A stretch of DNA of 64,000 bases from Pseudomonas petrae (GTDB taxonomy: Bacteria > Pseudomonadota > Gammaproteobacteria > Pseudomonadales > Pseudomonadaceae): the NCBI RefSeq assembly GCF_021728295.1, contig NZ_JAKJXE010000016.1:1-64000 (forward strand), given 5' to 3'. The notes under the pieces are model-generated. The model worked only from the letters and a program-made list of their open reading frames with translations, did no database searches and had not been told where the DNA came from. The stretch's first letter is position 1, and each line of letters opens with the position of its first letter. Shown here one piece after another: positions 53,609-62,064 of this stretch. Made by a program: the position numbers and the translations under genes.

Positions 53609-53685
53609 GTCTACGCCATTATGTGGGAGTGAGCGTGTTCGCCTAGGCGTTGGTTCGGGCCACATCAAGGGTGATGACGGCCCGG

Positions 53686-53840
53686 TTCGCCAGCAAGCCG
53701 GCTCCTACAGTGGACCTTGCCCACACTCGAGATAGTCGGCGTATGCCCACTCTGTAGGAGCCGGCTTGATGGCAAATGCGGTTGTCGCGTCACATCGATG
53801 GCGACTGAATACAAGCTTTCGCGGGCAAGCACGCTCCTAC
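53686..53840. repeat. Three REP-type elements
   Basis: Inverted GCAAGCCGGCTCCTAC (ends 53708), direct GTAGGAGCCGGCTTG (53754-53768) and inverted GGGCAAGCACGCTCCTAC (ends 53840). The first two are the GCCGGC variant and the third the GCGCGC-type variant, so two REP families meet here. No gene lies in 53559-53872. Confidence 0.85.
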
Positions 53841-53872
53841 AGTGGATTTTGCCAACACCTGGGCTCGCGTTG

Positions 53873-54901
53873 TTACACCACCATCGCCGGTGCCTTTTCG
53901 CACAATGTATTCAGCGCTTTCGCCCAGTTCGGGTCGTCGTTCAGGCACGGAATCAGCACCAGCTCCTCGCCCCCCGCTTCCCTGAACTGCTCGGCACCGC
54001 GATCGCCGATCTCTTCCAGTGTTTCGATACAATCCGCGACAAACGCCGGGCACATGACCAGCAGCTTCTTCACGCCATTAGCCGCCAACTCGGCCAGGTG
54101 CGGCTCGGTGTAGGGTTCGATCCACTTCGCGCGTCCCAGACGCGACTGAAACGACACCGACCACTTGCCATCGGGGATCCCCATCAGTTTGGCGAACTCA
54201 GCCGATGAGCGCATGCACTGGGCGCGGTAGCAAACCGCCAGAACTTCGGGGGACGCCGTCTCACAGCAGTTGCCGCTCTTGAAACAGTGATTGCCGGTCG
54301 GGTCGAGCTTGGTGATATGCCGCTCGGGCAGGCCATGGAAACTCAGCAGCAGGTGATCGTAATCCTGCTGCAAATGCGGCCGCACACTCGCCACCAGGGC
54401 GTCGAGGTATTCCTGCTGATTAAAGAACGGCGCCAGCAGCGCGAGATCGAAACTCAGTTTCTTGTCGTGCAGCACGCGTTTGGCTTCTTCGATAACCGTG
54501 GTCACAGTGCTGCCGGCGAACTGCGGATACAGCGGCGCCAAGGTGACCTTTTTGATGCCCTGGGCTGCCAGGCGCGTGAGCACGGTTTCGATCGAAGGCT
54601 CGCCATAACGCATCGCCAGCTCAACCGGCCCGTGCTTCCATTCCTTGACCATGGCCTGCTGAAGTCGCTTGCTCAGCACCACCAGCGGCGAACCCTCCTC
54701 CCACCAGATCGACGCGTAAGCATGGGCCGACTGCTCCGGACGCTTGATCAGAATCAGCGAGACGATCAGGCGACGCACTGGCCACGGCACGTCAATAACG
54801 TAAGGGTCCATCAGGAACTGATTGAGGTAGCGGCGCACGTCAGCCACCGACGTGGAAGCCGGTGAGCCCAGGTTAACCATCAATAAAGCGTGATCGGTCA
54901 T
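53873..54901 (-). CDS. hemH: Ferrochelatase
   Basis: The 342-residue enzyme inserts Fe2+ into protoporphyrin IX to make heme. The HGLPERH segment (about 195-201) contains the metal-binding His, and WSVSFQSRLGRAKWIEPYT (about 248-266) with its Glu is the second signature. A Cys cluster (KSGNCCET and RAQC) resembles that of Fe-S ferrochelatases but is placed mid-protein; whether it binds a cluster cannot be told. AAGGTG precedes the ATG. It lies just after the TIGR01777 gene on the same strand. Confidence 0.95.
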   Translation of the reverse strand: MTDHALLMVNLGSPASTSVADVRRYLNQFLMDPYVIDVPWPVRRLIVSLILIKRPEQSAHAYASIWWEEGSPLVVLSKRLQQAMVKEWKHGPVELAMRYGEPSIETVLTRLAAQGIKKVTLAPLYPQFAGSTVTTVIEEAKRVLHDKKLSFDLALLAPFFNQQEYLDALVASVRPHLQQDYDHLLLSFHGLPERHITKLDPTGNHCFKSGNCCETASPEVLAVCYRAQCMRSSAEFAKLMGIPDGKWSVSFQSRLGRAKWIEPYTEPHLAELAANGVKKLLVMCPAFVADCIETLEEIGDRGAEQFREAGGEELVLIPCLNDDPNWAKALNTLCEKAPAMVV

Positions 54902-54915
54902 GCAACACCTTGATG

Positions 54916-55818
54916 TCAGTGGCGGCCCAGAAGATTTTCCAGGGCCGCGCGCAGATCAGTGAATCGGAAAGTGAAACCCGCCTCTTGCAGGCGGTCTGGC
55001 CGGGCGCGTTGACCGCCCAGCAGCAGGATCGACAGCTCACCCAGCAACAATCGGAGCGCGACGGCCGGCATTGGCATAAATGACGGGCGGTGCAGCACGG
55101 ACGCAAGGGTCTTGGCAAAGTCCCGGTTGCGGGCCGGTGATGGCGCGCAGGCATTATAAGGACCTCGGGCGTCGTCCCGGTTCATCAGGAAATCAATCAG
55201 GCCGATTTGATCCTCGATATGAACCCACGGCATCCATTGGCGTCCGTTGCCAATCGGCCCGCCCATGCCCATTTTGAACGGCGGCAACAGGCGTTGCAGC
55301 ATGCCGCCTTCATCGGCCAACACCAGGCCGGTGCGCACCAGCACCACGCGAATGCCCAGCGCTTCAGCACGTTGTGCGGTCTCTTCCCAGGCAATGCACA
55401 GGCGGCTGGCGAAATCTTCGCTGACCGGTTGCGCGTTTTCATCGAGTTCGCGCTCACCGCCGTCGCCGTACCAACCGACCGCGGAACCGGAGATCAACAC
55501 GTCAGGCTTTTGCTCGCGGCGCTCAAGCCAGGTGACCAATTGCTCGGTCAGGGTGATGCGGCTGTCCCACAGCAGTATCTTGCGTTTGCGGGTCCACGGG
55601 CGGTCGGCGATGGGCGCGCCGGCCAGATTGACCACCGCATCGACGTGCTGGCTGCCTACATCATCGAAGTGTGCAATCCCGCGAACGTTGGCGCCGCAGA
55701 GCCGCGCGACATCCTCGGGTTTGCGACTCAAGACCGTCAGTTGATGGCCCTGCGCGAGCCAGTGTTTACACAAACGACGCCCTATCAAGCCTGTACCGCC
55801 GGTCAGCAAGATGTGCAT
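54916..55818 (-). CDS. TIGR01777-family NAD-dependent epimerase
   Basis: The 300-residue extended SDR protein has the NAD motif GGTGLIGRRL (about 7-16), the VVNLAGAPIADRPW (about 60-73) and the WVHIEDQIGLIDFL (about 200-213) signatures of the YfcH/TIGR01777 group. The reaction is unknown; the group is related to nucleotide-sugar epimerases. AAGGA precedes the ATG, and hemH follows 14 bases later, so it is likely cotranscribed with hemH, as in P. aeruginosa (PA4655-PA4656). Confidence 0.9.
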   Translation of the reverse strand: MHILLTGGTGLIGRRLCKHWLAQGHQLTVLSRKPEDVARLCGANVRGIAHFDDVGSQHVDAVVNLAGAPIADRPWTRKRKILLWDSRITLTEQLVTWLERREQKPDVLISGSAVGWYGDGGERELDENAQPVSEDFASRLCIAWEETAQRAEALGIRVVLVRTGLVLADEGGMLQRLLPPFKMGMGGPIGNGRQWMPWVHIEDQIGLIDFLMNRDDARGPYNACAPSPARNRDFAKTLASVLHRPSFMPMPAVALRLLLGELSILLLGGQRARPDRLQEAGFTFRFTDLRAALENLLGRH

Positions 55819-56045
55819 GACTGAGTTCCTTACGTGGCGTTCATCGCAATTGCGGAGTCTATTTCTTCACAAGCCATGAGCTCGTGCGCGGAGTGATCAC
55901 TCAACTTTAGGTCAGGTTACGGCGGTCCACTCCACTGCTGTTCTTTAGGACAGCCCGATCGTGCAGTTGAACGATTGAAGTAAAGCGTCAGACTTGTCAA
56001 CGAGCCCTTGGAAGGTCAGCGTCCTGCGTGTGCAGGGCGACAACT
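55819..56045. other. Intergenic region between the epimerase and oxidoreductase genes
   Basis: About 230 bases between divergent genes up to the predicted LitR operator. No gene, terminator or repeat was found. It should hold the epimerase-hemH promoter. Confidence 0.4.
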
Positions 56046-56069
56046 TATACCGAAAAACGGCATTGTACA
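56046..56069 (+). promoter_or_regulatory. Predicted LitR/PplR operator of the FAD oxidoreductase operon
   Basis: TATACC (56046-56051), 12 bases, TGTACA (56064-56069). This matches T(G/A)TACA-N12-TGTA(C/T)A with one mismatch (the last base of the left half). As at folM, the right half overlaps a -35-like TTGTAC followed 17 bases later by TAGTCT (56086-56091). The same arrangement at two separate operons makes a chance match unlikely. Confidence 0.72.
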
Positions 56070-56115
56070 GCTTTTGCCTGAGGCGTAGTCTGTGCAGACA
56101 GGTAACGAGGCCCCT

Positions 56116-57102
56116 ATGACTGTCCCCATCGCAATCATCGGTACCGGCATCGCCGGACTCTCCGCCGCCCAGGCGTTGCAAGCCGCCGGGCATAGCATTC
56201 ATCTCTTTGACAAGAGCCGCGGCAGTGGCGGCCGGATGTCCAGCAAACGCAGCGATGCCGGCGCACTGGACATGGGCGCCCAGTACTTCACCGCCCGCGA
56301 CCGCCGCTTCGCCACTGCCGTGCAGCAATGGCAGGCTGAGGGCCATGTGGCCGAGTGGAAACCGCTGCTCTACAACTATCACGGCGGAACACTCAGTCTG
56401 TCACCCGACGAGCAAGTGCGCTGGGTCGGCGCGCCGCGCATGAGTGCAATCACCCGGGCCATGCTCGGCGACATGCCGGTGACCTTTTCCTGCCGCATCA
56501 CCGAAGTCTTTCGTGGCGAACAACACTGGAATCTGCTGGACGCCGACGGCCAAAGCCATGGCCCGTTCAGTCAGGTCGTGATCGCCATCCCCGCGCCCCA
56601 GGCCACTACCTTGCTGGCGGACGCACCGAAACTGGCAAGCGTTGTTGCCGGCGTGAAAATGGAACCGACCTGGGCCGTCGCGCTGGCCTTCGACACCCCA
56701 CTGGACACTCCACTCGAAGGCTGCTTCGTGCAAGACAGCGCCATCGACTGGCTGGCCCGCAATCGCAGCAAACCCGGGCGTGACAGTCAGATGGACACCT
56801 GGATCTTGCACGCCACCAGCGCCTGGAGCCGCCAGCATGTCGACATGCCCAAGGAAGAGGTCATCGATCAGCTGCATGGCGCATTTGCCGAGCTGATGAA
56901 TTGCGCGATGCCGGCCCCGGCGTTCACCCTCGCCCACCGCTGGCTGTATGCAAGACCTGCTGGCGGGCGCGAAGTCGGCGCGTTTTCTGACGCGGATCTG
57001 GGCCTGTACGTCTGCGGCGACTGGTGCCTGTCGGGCCGCGTCGAGGGCGCATGGCTGAGCGGTCAGGAAGCTGCGCGGCGCCTGCTGGAACACCTCAAAT
57101 GA
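56116..57102 (+). CDS. FAD-dependent oxidoreductase (renalase-like)
   Basis: The 328-residue flavoprotein has an N-terminal FAD motif IIGTGIAGLSAAQAL (about 5-19) with FDKSRGSGGRMSS (about 30-42), and a C-terminal GLYVCGDW FAD segment (about 296-303). It belongs to the amine-oxidase/renalase-like group; bacterial renalases oxidise misformed dihydro-NAD(P) isomers, but the substrate here is not known. CGAGG precedes the ATG at 56116. It overlaps the TIGR02450 gene by four bases (ATGA), and a predicted LitR operator lies upstream, so it is probably part of the light response. Confidence 0.88.
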   Translation: MTVPIAIIGTGIAGLSAAQALQAAGHSIHLFDKSRGSGGRMSSKRSDAGALDMGAQYFTARDRRFATAVQQWQAEGHVAEWKPLLYNYHGGTLSLSPDEQVRWVGAPRMSAITRAMLGDMPVTFSCRITEVFRGEQHWNLLDADGQSHGPFSQVVIAIPAPQATTLLADAPKLASVVAGVKMEPTWAVALAFDTPLDTPLEGCFVQDSAIDWLARNRSKPGRDSQMDTWILHATSAWSRQHVDMPKEEVIDQLHGAFAELMNCAMPAPAFTLAHRWLYARPAGGREVGAFSDADLGLYVCGDWCLSGRVEGAWLSGQEAARRLLEHLK

Positions 57103-57314
57103 ATCGACTCAATCCGCGCAAGCTGCTGCTGTCGAAATGGACGGCAGCGTCCCCTCACAACCGTGAAAAGCACTTTCTGGTTACTGAGCTGTTTTGTGAT
57201 GAGGAAGGCACGGTGTTGGAGATTGAACTGCAAGCCGTGATGACCAAGCGCAGTCAGAAGATGGTCTGGCAGACACTGCAGAATGAACAGAGCTGGCAAA
57301 TGGGCTGGAAGTAA
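57099..57314 (+). CDS. TIGR02450-family Trp-rich protein
   Basis: The 71-residue protein has the TIGR02450 pattern: NPRKLLLSKWTA at the start, KHFLVTEL in the middle and a Trp-rich end (WQTLQNEQSWQMGWK). The function is unknown, but family members are often found next to photolyase/cryptochrome genes. It is translationally coupled to the FAD oxidoreductase. The next operon (ybgA-merR-phrB) starts about 170 bases later. Confidence 0.9.
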   Translation: MNRLNPRKLLLSKWTAASPHNREKHFLVTELFCDEEGTVLEIELQAVMTKRSQKMVWQTLQNEQSWQMGWK

Positions 57315-57387
57315 ACACCTCTAAATCACCGCGCAATCCTGTCTTTGCGGCTAAATCCCCGCACCTTGTCGCTTCATTCCCTGATGT

Positions 57388-57411
57388 TGTACAAATTATT
57401 TGACTTGCACT
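57388..57411 (+). promoter_or_regulatory. Possible second, weak LitR site
   Basis: TGTACA (57388-57393), 12 bases, TGCACT (57406-57411). The right half has two mismatches to TGTA(C/T)A. It lies 50 bases upstream of the strong site, close to five helical turns, so two regulators could bind the same face. Confidence 0.35.
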
Positions 57412-57437
57412 GCTACAAACCTATCATGGGCAAATAT

Positions 57438-57461
57438 TGTACAGAGAAACGGATCTGTATA
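57438..57461 (+). promoter_or_regulatory. Predicted LitR/PplR operator of ybgA-merR-phrB
   Basis: TGTACA (57438-57443), 12 bases, TGTATA (57456-57461). It is a full match to the P. putida PplR1 pattern T(G/A)TACA-N12-TGTA(C/T)A. It ends 22 bases before the ybgA start codon, closer than at the other two operons, so the promoter position relative to it is unclear. It implies autoregulation of the merR gene in this operon. Confidence 0.8.
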
Positions 57462-57483
57462 AGAAGTCCATCGAGGGTCTGTC

Positions 57484-58464
57484 ATGTCTGCTGTACTCGA
57501 TCATTCATCAGAGCAAGCCTCCAAACCCAAGCTGGGCGTCAGCGCCTGCCTGATGGGTGTGGAGGTCAGGTTCAATGGCGGGCACAAGGAATCGCACCTG
57601 CTGACCCGTGCCCTTAACGAATATTTCGATTTCGTGCCCGCGTGCCCCGAAGTCGCCATCGGCATGGGCATTCCTCGCGAGGCTATCCGTTTGGTGGGTG
57701 ACCCGGATCATCCTCAGGCGGTCGGCAGTGTCCACCACGCCATGAACGTCACCGAGCAACTGGCCGATTATGGCGAGCATATGGCCACCGAGATGAGCGA
57801 CATCTGCGGCTACATCTTTATGCAGAAATCGCCATCGTGTGGCCTGGAGCGCGTCAAGGTTTACCGCGATAACGGCGTGCCGTTCGAGACCGGCGGGCGC
57901 GGTATTTACGCCCAAGCGTTCTGCGCGCGTCACCCTGATCTGCCCGTCGAAGAAGACGGCCGTTTGAACGACCCGGTCCTGCGGGAGAATTTCATTACCC
58001 GTGTGTTTGCCTATGCCGCCTGGCAGACGCTGCTGAAAAGCGGCATCACCCGCCGTACGCTCACCGAGTTTCATGCCCGCTATAAATATCAGCTGATGGC
58101 CAACGATCCTGTCCAGTACAAGACGCTGGGCAATCTGCTGGGCACCATGGGCCGAGATGACCCTGCCGAAATTGCCCCGCGCTACTTCAGTCAGTTGATG
58201 AGCGCGCTAAAGAAACCGGCGACGCGGCGCACCCATACGAACGTGTTGCAGCATTTGTGCGGCTATCTGCGCCAGACACTCAGTGCGTCCGACAAGAAAG
58301 AAATCCAGGGCGTCATCAATCAGTACCACGAAGGCATTGTGCCGCTTGTTGTACCGCTGACGCTGCTCAAACACCATTTCCGCCGACACCCCGATCCGTA
58401 CATTGCGCTGCAGGTTTATCTGCAGCCGCATCCGGAAAACCTCAGTCTGCGCAACGCGATTTGA
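57484..58464 (+). CDS. DUF523/DUF1722 (YbgA-type) protein
   Basis: The 326-residue protein joins DUF523 (about 15-160; KLGVSACLMGVEVRFNGG, CPEVAIGMG and KSPSCGLERVKVY with conserved Cys) and DUF1722/YbgA (about 190-310; YKYQLMANDPVQYKTLG). The cysteines could bind a metal or Fe-S cluster. The combination is regularly placed beside photolyase genes; the function is unknown. GAGG lies before the ATG. It heads the merR-phrB operon, three bases before merR. Confidence 0.92.
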   Translation: MSAVLDHSSEQASKPKLGVSACLMGVEVRFNGGHKESHLLTRALNEYFDFVPACPEVAIGMGIPREAIRLVGDPDHPQAVGSVHHAMNVTEQLADYGEHMATEMSDICGYIFMQKSPSCGLERVKVYRDNGVPFETGGRGIYAQAFCARHPDLPVEEDGRLNDPVLRENFITRVFAYAAWQTLLKSGITRRTLTEFHARYKYQLMANDPVQYKTLGNLLGTMGRDDPAEIAPRYFSQLMSALKKPATRRTHTNVLQHLCGYLRQTLSASDKKEIQGVINQYHEGIVPLVVPLTLLKHHFRRHPDPYIALQVYLQPHPENLSLRNAI

Positions 58465-58466
58465 CC

Positions 58467-59405
58467 ATGACCCCTAATGAGCAAGAACCGCCGGAAGGCG
58501 ATCCGCAAGACCCCGCCAGCGCCTTTGAAAACGGCTGGTTGCCGATTCGCGAAATCGCCCGCCTGACCGGCGTGAACGCTGTAACCCTGCGTGCGTGGGA
58601 ACGCCGATACGGCCTCATCGTTCCGCACCGAACGCCCAAGGGCCATCGCCTTTACAGCAACGAGCATGTGGACCGCGTGCTGACCATCCTTACGTGGCTG
58701 AACCGCGGCGTGTCGGTCAGTCAGGTCAAGCAGTTGATCGACGATCAGCAGGCGCCAGCGCCGAGTGTCGAGAACGACTGGGACGTTCTTCGCCAGACCC
58801 TTCAGGAAGCCATCGGCGCCTTGGCCGAGCGACGCCTTGATGATTCGCTCAACCGCGCGATGTCGCTGTATCCGCCGCGCACCCTCTGTGAGCAACTGTT
58901 ACTGCCGCTGCTGACTTCCCTTGAGCAGCGCTGGCAGGGCCAGTTCGGCGCGCAGCTGGAACGCGTGTTTTTCTACTCGTGGCTGCGCAGCAAGCTTGGC
59001 GCCCGGCTGTACCACAACAATCGTCAGGTCAGCGGCGCGCCTTTGCTGCTGGTCAACCAGTCCGATCTGCCGCTTGAGCCGCATCTGTGGCTGACCGCAT
59101 GGCTGCTCAGCAGCGCCGATTGCCCGGTGGAAGTGTTCGATTGGCCGTTGCCGGCAGGCGAGCTGGCCCTGGCCTGCGAATACCTCAAGCCGCGCGCAGT
59201 GTTGTTGTACTCCAGTAAATCACTGAACGTCGGACAGTTGCCTCGCCTGCTGCACAACATTGAGTGCCCGAAGTTGATCGTCGGGCCCGCGGTGCGCATT
59301 CATTCGACGGAATTATTCGCAGCCGAGGGTGAAGTCTCCGGCCTTTCTCTGGCTGAAGACCCTTTGACCGCCCAAGCCGCTTTGCAAAGGCTGGGGCTCA
59401 TCTAA
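58467..59405 (+). CDS. MerR-family regulator of class II LitR (PplR1) type
   Basis: The 312-residue protein has an N-terminal MerR helix-turn-helix (about 25-92: LPIREIARLTGVNAVTLRAW, RYGLIVPHRTPKGHRLY) and a C-terminal domain (about 105-312) with the overall shape of the CarH/LitR cobalamin-binding part. The B12 loop expected as (E/D)xHxxG reads EPHLWL at 204-209: E and H remain, the glycine is lost. It thus resembles B12-independent class II LitR, such as P. putida PplR1, which works with a LOV photoreceptor. Location between ybgA and phrB and a matching operator upstream support the role as a light-response regulator. Only two bases separate it from ybgA. Confidence 0.9.
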   Translation: MTPNEQEPPEGDPQDPASAFENGWLPIREIARLTGVNAVTLRAWERRYGLIVPHRTPKGHRLYSNEHVDRVLTILTWLNRGVSVSQVKQLIDDQQAPAPSVENDWDVLRQTLQEAIGALAERRLDDSLNRAMSLYPPRTLCEQLLLPLLTSLEQRWQGQFGAQLERVFFYSWLRSKLGARLYHNNRQVSGAPLLLVNQSDLPLEPHLWLTAWLLSSADCPVEVFDWPLPAGELALACEYLKPRAVLLYSSKSLNVGQLPRLLHNIECPKLIVGPAVRIHSTELFAAEGEVSGLSLAEDPLTAQAALQRLGLI

Positions 59406-59414
59406 GGAATAACT

Positions 59415-60860
59415 ATGCAATTGATATGGCTGCGCAGCGATCTGCGTGTGCACGACAACACCGCGCTGAGCGCTGCCATGGAGCAGGGACCGACCCTCGC
59501 CGTGTACATAATCAGCCCAGGCCAGTGGCAGAGCCACGACGATGCCGCATGCAAAGTCGATTTCTGGCTGCGCAACCTCAGCGAGCTGAGCAAGGCGCTT
59601 GAAGTGCTCAACGTACCGCTGCTGATCGTCCATGCAGACACGTGGGCTCAGGCGCCCAAGGCGATCCTCGAGTTGTGTCAGCAACGCGGGATCGAAAGCG
59701 TGCACGTGAACGACGAGTACGGCAACAACGAGACCAAACGTGATCGTGAAGTGGAGGCAGCGCTCGACGGCGCCGGCATCCTATTTCATCGTCACCTCGA
59801 CCAGCTGTTCTTTCAGCCGGGCAGCGTGCTGACTAAAAGCGGCGGCTATTTCAAGGTCTTCACGCAATTCCGCAAGGTCTGTTACGCCCGCTTGCATTAC
59901 TCGATCCCGGCGCTGGTTGCACTGCCCAAGGCGCAGCAGAAGCTGTCCATCAGACGCGATGTCGTCCCGGATGCGGTCAACGGTTTCGCCGCGCCGACCG
60001 AGACCCTGCGCTCGCTCTGGCCTGCCGGTGAAGATGAGGCGCGTGATCGCCTGCAGAACTTCACCGACGAGCAAGTGCATTACTACGATCAAGAGCGCGA
60101 TTTCCCCGCCAAGCCGGGCACCAGCCAGCTGTCTGCGTACCTGGCGGCCGGTGTGATTTCGCCTCGCCAGTGCCTGCATTCGGCGCTGCGCAGCAACAAT
60201 GGCGAGTTTGAAACCGGTCATTCGGGTTCGGTGACCTGGATCACTGAGCTGCTCTGGCGTGAGTTCTACAAGCATGTGCTGGTGGGCTTTCCCCGTGTCT
60301 CCCGTCATCGCGCCTTCCGCCCGGAAACCGAAGCGCTGAAATGGCGCAATTCGCCAAAGGATCTCGAAGCCTGGCAACAGGGTCGAACCGGGCTGCCGAT
60401 TGTCGATGCAGCCATGCGCCAGATGCTGGACACCGGCTGGATGCACAACCGGCTGCGGATGATTTCGGCCATGTTCCTGACCAAGAATCTGCTGATCGAC
60501 TGGCGCGAGGGTGAACGCTACTTCATGCAGCACCTGATCGACGGCGATCTCGCGTCGAACAATGGCGGCTGGCAGTGGAGCTCATCAACCGGCACCGACG
60601 CGTCGCCTTACTTCCGGATCTTCAATCCGCAAAGCCAGTCGGAACGCTTCGACCCCGAAGGTCGATTCATCAAGCAGTGGGTGCCTGAACTGGCTGAGTT
60701 GAACAAGCGCGACATTCATAACCCCACCGCGCTGGGCGGGCTGTTTGGCGTGGAAAGTTACCCCGCGCCCATCGTTGATTTGAAAGCCAGCCGCGAACGC
60801 GCACTGCAAGCGTTCAAGTCGCTGCCACAGCGGCAGGCCGAAACGCAGGAGAATGGGTGA
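59415..60860 (+). CDS. phrB: Deoxyribodipyrimidine photolyase
   Basis: The 481-residue enzyme uses blue light to split cyclobutane pyrimidine dimers. The N-terminal antenna domain (about 1-130) begins MQLIWLRSDLRVHDN, and the C-terminal FAD domain has TGLPIVDAAMRQ (about 324-335), NRLRM (about 343-347) and GDLASNNGGWQW (about 376-387), the FAD and electron-transfer Trp region. The folate antenna it needs fits the light control of folE in the same window. AAGGA precedes the ATG, nine bases after merR. Confidence 0.97.
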   Translation: MQLIWLRSDLRVHDNTALSAAMEQGPTLAVYIISPGQWQSHDDAACKVDFWLRNLSELSKALEVLNVPLLIVHADTWAQAPKAILELCQQRGIESVHVNDEYGNNETKRDREVEAALDGAGILFHRHLDQLFFQPGSVLTKSGGYFKVFTQFRKVCYARLHYSIPALVALPKAQQKLSIRRDVVPDAVNGFAAPTETLRSLWPAGEDEARDRLQNFTDEQVHYYDQERDFPAKPGTSQLSAYLAAGVISPRQCLHSALRSNNGEFETGHSGSVTWITELLWREFYKHVLVGFPRVSRHRAFRPETEALKWRNSPKDLEAWQQGRTGLPIVDAAMRQMLDTGWMHNRLRMISAMFLTKNLLIDWREGERYFMQHLIDGDLASNNGGWQWSSSTGTDASPYFRIFNPQSQSERFDPEGRFIKQWVPELAELNKRDIHNPTALGGLFGVESYPAPIVDLKASRERALQAFKSLPQRQAETQENG

Positions 60861-60913
60861 GCATTCGTCACACCGGTTAGGTGTCCGCTGCGCGGTGATT
60901 TAAACTGCCGCTC

Positions 60914-61225
60914 ATGACGACTGTGATCCCTTCGCTTCAACTCCCTGCCGAACCCGCAATCACGTGTTCCACTTGTGCGGCCTGCTGCTGTCAGCTGGAA
61001 GTCATGCTGATCACTGACACCGGCGTGCCCGAGCGTTACATCGACACCGATGACTGGGGCGGCGAAGTCATGCTGCGCCTGGACGATGGCTGGTGCGCGG
61101 CACTGGATCGCGACACGATGATGTGCACGATCTACGACCGTCGGCCGTTGATTTGCAGGGAATTCGAAATGGGTGCGCCGGAGTGTATTGCCGAACGAGA
61201 AGGGATCGCGACGGCTTATTTGTGA
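60914..61225 (+). CDS. YkgJ-family cysteine cluster protein
   Basis: The 103-residue protein has a Cys-rich N-terminal segment (CSTCAACCCQLE, about 17-28) and a second Cys pair in MMCTIYDRRPLICREFEMG (about 77-95), the YkgJ-type metal-binding cluster (four or more Cys). Function unknown. There is no strong ribosome binding site before the ATG; the start gives the family length. It lies 53 bases after phrB and may be cotranscribed. Confidence 0.8.
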   Translation: MTTVIPSLQLPAEPAITCSTCAACCCQLEVMLITDTGVPERYIDTDDWGGEVMLRLDDGWCAALDRDTMMCTIYDRRPLICREFEMGAPECIAEREGIATAYL

Positions 61226-61267
61226 TTGCTATTTGTCTGAGTCAGCCGCTTTGACTGACACATTCCA

Positions 61268-61367
61268 GGCTAAAGCCGGTCCTGCCAAGAGCACGCGCGG
61301 TGTCAGTAGAACCGGCTTCAGCCAATCCAACCAAGTGCACGCTGTGTCAGTAGGACCGGCTTCAGCC
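61268..61367. repeat. REP-like inverted and tandem elements
   Basis: An inverted unit TAAAGCCGGTCCTG (61270-61283) is followed by two direct copies of TGTCAGTAG(A/G)ACCGGCTTCAGCC, at 61301-61323 and 61345-61367, with a 44-base period. It is a third REP variant (GACCGGCTTCAGCC) in this window. Confidence 0.75.
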
Positions 61368-61432
61368 GGGAAGAACCGGGTGGTACGTTGCAATGCAGGT
61401 TAGCCCGCGACTGCAATAAAGCGATGTAGCGC

Positions 61433-61951
61433 TTAGAACGGCATCGTGTAGTGAATAGCGTAGCTTTCGATACCGTCGTTGTTGGCGGTCATGCCACCGT
61501 TGGAGTAGTGAGTGGCGCGCAGGCCAACTTCATGTCCGCCCGCAAAGCGCAGACCAAACCCCAGACGGTCTTCAAACTGGAACGCGCTGCCCAGCTTGTT
61601 GCCTTCCACTTCGGTGCGCTGGAATACAGCGGCGCCGATACCGGCTTCGATGTAAGGCTTGACGCTCTCACCCGAAAACTCATAAACGAATACCGGGGAG
61701 AACGACAGGCTGTTGTTGCTGGAGCTCTTGTCGCCTTCCCAATACGTGTAAGCGCCGCTCCAGTAACCGGTCAGGCGACCGACACCGGTTTGCCACCAGC
61801 TTTGATCCCAATCAAATTGCGCGCCCAGACGATACGTCATCGTGGATTCGCCAGTGTGTCCTACGGAAAACTCGACCCCATCAGCCTGAGCAATTGCGCT
61901 TTGCCCCAACAACGCAGCCGCAATCGCAGCCAAACAAAACAGTCGCTTCAT
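61433..61951 (-). CDS. pagL: Lipid A 3-O-deacylase
   Basis: The 172-residue outer-membrane enzyme removes the 3-O-acyl chain from lipid A. It has a signal peptide (about 1-22, ending AIAQA), alternating beta strands and the PagL catalytic pair in THYSNGGM (His-x-Ser, about 148-150) with a Glu shortly after (GIES). The C-terminal Phe is typical of outer-membrane barrels. Of the two ATGs, 61951 fits AGG spacing and the signal peptide. In P. aeruginosa pagL (PA4661) sits in this place. Confidence 0.92.
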   Translation of the reverse strand: MKRLFCLAAIAAALLGQSAIAQADGVEFSVGHTGESTMTYRLGAQFDWDQSWWQTGVGRLTGYWSGAYTYWEGDKSSSNNSLSFSPVFVYEFSGESVKPYIEAGIGAAVFQRTEVEGNKLGSAFQFEDRLGFGLRFAGGHEVGLRATHYSNGGMTANNDGIESYAIHYTMPF

Positions 61952-62064
61952 CTGAAACATCCTATTTTCGAAAGCAGTTAGAAATTTTTTATATCGACAG
62001 AAGTGCTGTAGAAGCCGGCCGCTGAACTGTAGTTCACCCACAGCCGAAGCGATTCACGTTTTTT

